DNA from: Acanthaster planci
Taxonomy: Eukaryota > Echinodermata > Asteroidea > Valvatida > Acanthasteridae
Reading direction: 5' to 3'
Length of the DNA stretch: 22,547 bases
Assembly (NCBI RefSeq): GCF_001949145.1
Contig: NW_019091509.1
Location: forward strand, 158,616-181,162
Shown here: piece by piece, positions 19,783-22,547 of the stretch
Layout: each line of letters starts with the position of its first letter
Position numbering within the stretch: position 1 is the stretch's first letter
The notes under the pieces: generated by a model
The model's input: the letters and a program-made list of their open reading frames with translations, nothing else
Database searches by the model: none
Told to the model about the DNA's origin: nothing
Position numbers and translations under genes: made by a program

Positions 19783-20402
19783 GACTCTTGGGGCCACGTC
19801 TTAGCCAATGAGAGCACTGGATTGGGGTGGTTATGAATAATTCATACACATAGAAAGTCTATGGAAGAAAAGTCTACGGGGATTTTGTACATACTTGGTT
19901 TTCACTGATTTAGTTTCTGGAGAGCAAATAAGATCCAAGAAGTTTGGGAGCGGGAGGGTGAAAGGCTGTTCGTGGGTGAGCTACGGGGGACTTGGTCAAC
20001 GAGGGAAAGGAAAGGGTGAGCCTTTCTCGGTACATTGGGTTGTGTACAACACTTAGTCTCTGGATGGCTAGGAAATCTACACGTAATTCTTACAGGGTAA
20101 AACTGAGGGTGAGCGGAGGTAATGTACAGGTTATATGTACAACTGAAAGTAGGATCGACTCAGAGGAAGATTTGGGAGAAAATGACTAAGTTGGAAGTGT
20201 GCTTTGGAGTTGCGGTTCAAGGGCATGTTGCAGCATAGAGCAACGGGGTTGCACGTGGAATGCAATGCGCTGTGTACAATCCGTATAATCTACGTGTAGA
20301 TGGTCATTGTGCACTTGCTGTGGGGTAGATGGTGTGTGTAGTAACGTGTACACTATAATCTACATGCATATAGGGGGACAGTTTGTGGGAGCGTAACACT
20401 AC

Positions 20403-20481
20403 CATTGTTCAAAACAATGAAACCACAACAAAGTATGCTCTTTTTACATCACAGTCTTGTTTTTCCTACAAGACCGTGATG
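20403..20481. repeat. Two adjacent hairpins outside the LTR end
   Basis: The first is CATTGTT, loop CAA, AACAATG (20403-20419), perfect. The second has arms CATCACAGTCTTGT (20447-20460) and ACAAGACCGTGATG (20468-20481), 13 of 14 paired around a 7-base loop. The A-C mismatch is the only break. Confidence 0.65.
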
Positions 20482-21405
20482 CAGGCTGCAGATATTAATA
20501 AAGTCCCACTTATTTTCTTTGTTTATTTTCTACCTGTCTTTTCCATTTCATATTTGCTTTTTTGTGGGGGGGGTCGTCATGTGGTAGGATGGCTTTGTAG
20601 AGGTGCTGGTCACTTGTTCTATCTTGCCATTCACTGGCTTTGTAGGCATTTTTTGGTGTGTGTATTTGTAGTCTGCTTGTTGTGCCGTGTCAGTTGTTTT
20701 ATGTACATGCTCATGTTTCTAATGTATTTAATGTATTTAATTTTTGGTTTAATATCCAGTGGAAAAGTGTAATGAAATAAAAACAAGTAGGTGTTAAAAC
20801 TATGGCTGGCCGTCAGTACAAAAGTACAGGAATTGTTCACAAAATCTTAAAAATTCCACATAGCTATCCGACCATGAGATAATAATACACCTACTACTGA
20901 AATACTAAATAAAAATTTAATCCTCTTTAAAATTAATGGGACAAATGCACATTTGAAGGAATTTAAAGTAAAATAAAAAAAATCATAGAGTGATTTTTCT
21001 GCAAACTTGGCCATCCATGCAAATTGTACGCAAAATGAGAGTGGTTTATTCCAAATCCAATTGCTTTGAATCTACTTTGTGAGATGTGGATCACCATTTT
21101 GGGAATTGAGCAGCTGGGGAAAAATTTTTCTGTTTGAAGTGCTTTTTACATGTTACTCAAAATGTTAAAATTCAACCTTTGTAACAATAGTTCATTTAAC
21201 ATTTTATGGTTTATCTTTTAACCATGCAACACACAGACTAACACTAACAGTCCTCAATCCTCCAACAGGAGAATTTGGGACTCTTAGGGCTAATAGACAT
21301 GTACATGAAAACCACTGATGGAGCACACAAAAATGAAATCATTTGTAAAGGCAACAAATGACAAATTAGAAGAAACACACAAATTTATTGATCAAATACA
21401 CTTAC

Positions 21406-21561
21406 AACTTTCGGGGAATGGTCTTTCTTTTTCTCCTACTCCTCCTTCGTGGTGGAGGGCACGTTGTCTCGACATGGACAAGCATGTGTTCTCCTTGACA
21501 AAGTACATTACTTAATGTCATCTGGTAAGATTGACTTGCATCATTGGTGTCAGTTCCAAGC
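21406..21561 (-). CDS. Exon 2: segment ending in a basic, NLS-like cluster
   Basis: The acceptor is ATTGTTTCCAG and the donor is GTAAGTGTAT. The exon has 156 bases: one base, 51 codons, then TT. The peptide starts LGTDTNDASQSYQM, continues with a short more ordered stretch around LCQGEHMLVHVETTC, and ends in PPPRRRSRRKRKTIPRK. The last part is a dense Arg/Lys cluster of the kind seen in classical nuclear localisation signals or DNA/RNA-contacting tails. The alternative frame starting with two bases is stopped by TGA after 14 codons. The trailing TT pairs with the G that opens the exon at 18073. Nuclear targeting is an inference from composition only. Confidence 0.8.
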
Positions 21562-22315
21562 CTGGAAACAATTTTAATAATCTTTCAACATATTGGGGAA
21601 GCTAGTAGAAGCACTTGTATCACAAGCATCATTTCATATTTTCTTTCCCAATTGTTTACATTATAAACCATGATATCATTGTTTTCCCAACTCATTCTTC
21701 ATCCAATAAGGAAAAACAAACTACCATGACAATTTTCCTACCAATTTTCTCAAGCTACGTTTAATACTATTGTGCCAAGATGCTGTGTTATTGATCAACA
21801 CAACTGAAACCACCCATGGTAAAAATAGGTTTTGAGTATTGATAATCTGAACATCCATTTAACACTGTCAAATTGCACAAAACTATTTGACCGATAAATC
21901 ATTCCTCTTCTGCTTAATTACAGATTTGACCTTTTCAATGTTCTTCAAAATTCAAGTCAGGTATAAAAATAGTAAAGAATCAAACTACAGTGAGATCCAC
22001 TCTTGAAAATATTTTCTCAAGGGCGTTTTTACATTGCACATCATTTACTTATTCCTTTCAACAAAGTGATCTGTGATTTTCTTTTTGAGGTTAAAAGATC
22101 ATGACTATGTTTATCAGGAAATTAGTAGCTCTCTGTTGGTACCATGCCTACCATGATTTAAGAATAGGGTGTGCACAATGTATGGCATGTAGGCAGCCTC
22201 ACAATCACATTATGAACGAATTGAAAAGTGGATAATACTTTCCTTGATAAAGGACACATTGCTTTCAGTGCATTTTCAAAGAAGATGTGCAAGTAGCTTT
22301 ATTTCAATAACTTAC
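21562..22315 (-). other. Intron between exons 1 and 2
   Basis: 754 bases of AT-rich DNA between GTAAGTTATT and ATTGTTTCCAG, with nothing else recognised. Confidence 0.6.
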
Positions 22316-22424
22316 AAAAAAATTGGCTGAGGTTGTAAGAGCAACTGCCTTTTCTCTTGAGTGCCTTGACTTTCAACACTGACTGCACTACTTGCACTAG
22401 CGATGTTTTTTCGTTGTTGAATAC
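22316..22424 (-). CDS. Exon 1 of those found: Ser/Gln-rich segment
   Basis: The acceptor is a T-rich tract ending in TTTTACACAG and the donor is GTAAGTTATT, close to consensus. The exon has 109 bases: two bases completing a codon, 35 codons, then TT. The peptide begins IQQRKNIASASSAV and ends near LLLQPQPIF. It is rich in Ser, Gln and Ala with a few Lys/Arg, and looks disordered. The other frame that could start here meets a TAG within ten codons, which supports the frame chosen. The final TT joins the first G of the next exon to make a Leu codon. The exon or exons before it must lie beyond the right edge of the window. No function can be read from it. Confidence 0.7.
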
Positions 22425-22547
22425 CTGTGTAAAACAAAAGTATTATCATGACTATCTTATCTTTCAACAAGTGTGCCAGAAGGCTGTGAAAACAACATAA
22501 GATCATTTAGGCCAAGAGTAGATACCGTGCTACTGCCATGTCTAACT

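Larger units (their letters stand above)
19475..20398 (-). mobile_element. Solo LTR of a Ty3/Gypsy-like retrotransposon
   Basis: Read on the minus strand the element begins TGTTACGCTCCCAC and ends GAGACGTTACA, the TG...CA ends and short TGTWACG-type inverted repeats common in Gypsy LTRs. Length is 924 bases. Internal signals are in the right order: a CCCCAATCC box, a TATATAAAG box at 19774-19782, and AATAAA at 19656-19661 and again at 19554-19559. The flanks ATAC (19471-19474) and CTAC (20399-20402) match at 3 of 4 bases, compatible with an aged 4-bp target duplication. No primer-binding site follows and no polypurine tract precedes it, so it is a recombined solo LTR. It sits in the intron between exons 2 and 3 in the same orientation as the gene, so its poly(A) signals could affect the transcript (inference). 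Confidence 0.8.
18074..21405 (-). other. Intron between exons 2 and 3
   Basis: 3332 bases. It holds the solo LTR and the two hairpins beside it. 20490-20770 is T-rich on the plus strand and gives a hydrophobic open frame with no homologue that I recognise, probably by composition. It is followed by AATAAA at 20776-20781. 20800-21400 holds nothing else. Confidence 0.55.
3565..22424 (-). other. Split gene, internal part, six exons on the minus strand
   Basis: Six short open segments on the minus strand are each bounded by an AG acceptor and a GT donor. They join without a break in frame. The phases left at the exon ends are 2, 2, 0, 1 and 0, and each following exon begins with the matching 1, 1, 0, 2 and 0 bases. 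Spliced length is 709 bases, or 235 codons plus partial codons at both ends. Intron sizes are 754, 3332, 3278, 9291 and 1496 bases, and nearly all recognisable mobile DNA of the window lies inside them. The product is low in hydrophobic residues, with basic, acidic and Ser-rich blocks, so it is probably a largely disordered, possibly nuclear protein. No signal peptide or membrane segment is seen. The first and last exons, promoter and poly(A) site were not found. I do not recognise the family. Confidence 0.75.

Noticed and set aside
20383-20772. Plus-strand frame of 129 codons, hydrophobic
   Set aside because: It begins inside the LTR end, its residues follow T-rich composition, and it has no recognisable motif or splice context.
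1-22547. CRISPR arrays, bacterial operons, rRNA or functional tRNA genes
   Set aside because: No regularly spaced short repeats, no ribosome binding sites before frames, no rRNA-like text, and the only tRNA-like sequence is a decayed SINE head.

Overview
This window looks like AT-rich nuclear DNA from an animal, most likely a marine invertebrate. The grounds are large introns, GT-AG splice sites, a CR1/L2-like LINE, Ty3/Gypsy-type LTR material, a hAT-type element, a tRNA-derived SINE and frequent acatgtacatg words. Nothing fixes the phylum. There is no sign of bacterial organisation: no operons, no ribosome binding sites and no long intact reading frames. One base, at 2023, is ambiguous (n).

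The main gene is easy to miss because every exon is short. On the minus strand, running from high to low coordinates, I find six exons with good splice sites: 22424-22316, 21561-21406, 18073-17962, 14683-14527, 5235-5177 and about 3680-3565. Their codon phases match at all five junctions. Together they encode about 235 residues of an internal part of a protein. Its order is a Ser/Gln-rich segment, a strongly basic stretch that resembles a nuclear localisation signal, a Ser/Gly/Asp/Glu-rich linker, an acidic tract, a Lys/Gln-rich helical segment and a Ser/His-rich segment. I do not recognise the protein family. Both ends of the gene lie outside what I can resolve.

Almost all the rest is intron filled with mobile DNA. 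The 9.3-kb intron (5236-14526) holds an old LTR (6710-7096 plus 9582-about 9745) that was split by a 5'-truncated, broken LINE (7097-9581), with TAAGT duplicated on both sides. It also holds a tandem array of palindromic 120-130-bp units (10205-about 10535) and a perfect 17-bp hairpin (12152-12202). The 3.3-kb intron at 18074-21405 holds a 924-bp solo LTR of the same family in opposite orientation (19475-20398), beside a second miRNA-like hairpin (19375-19438). The 3.3-kb intron at 14684-17961 holds a 492-bp non-autonomous hAT-type element (15737-16228) with a perfect 8-bp target duplication. The left end, beyond the last exon found, contains a tRNA-derived SINE head and a fused fragment of Gypsy pol that has the ambiguous base exactly at its junction.

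No new defence or metabolic system is visible. The most notable content is the hidden split gene, the nested dated insertions and several strong hairpins that no known feature explains.
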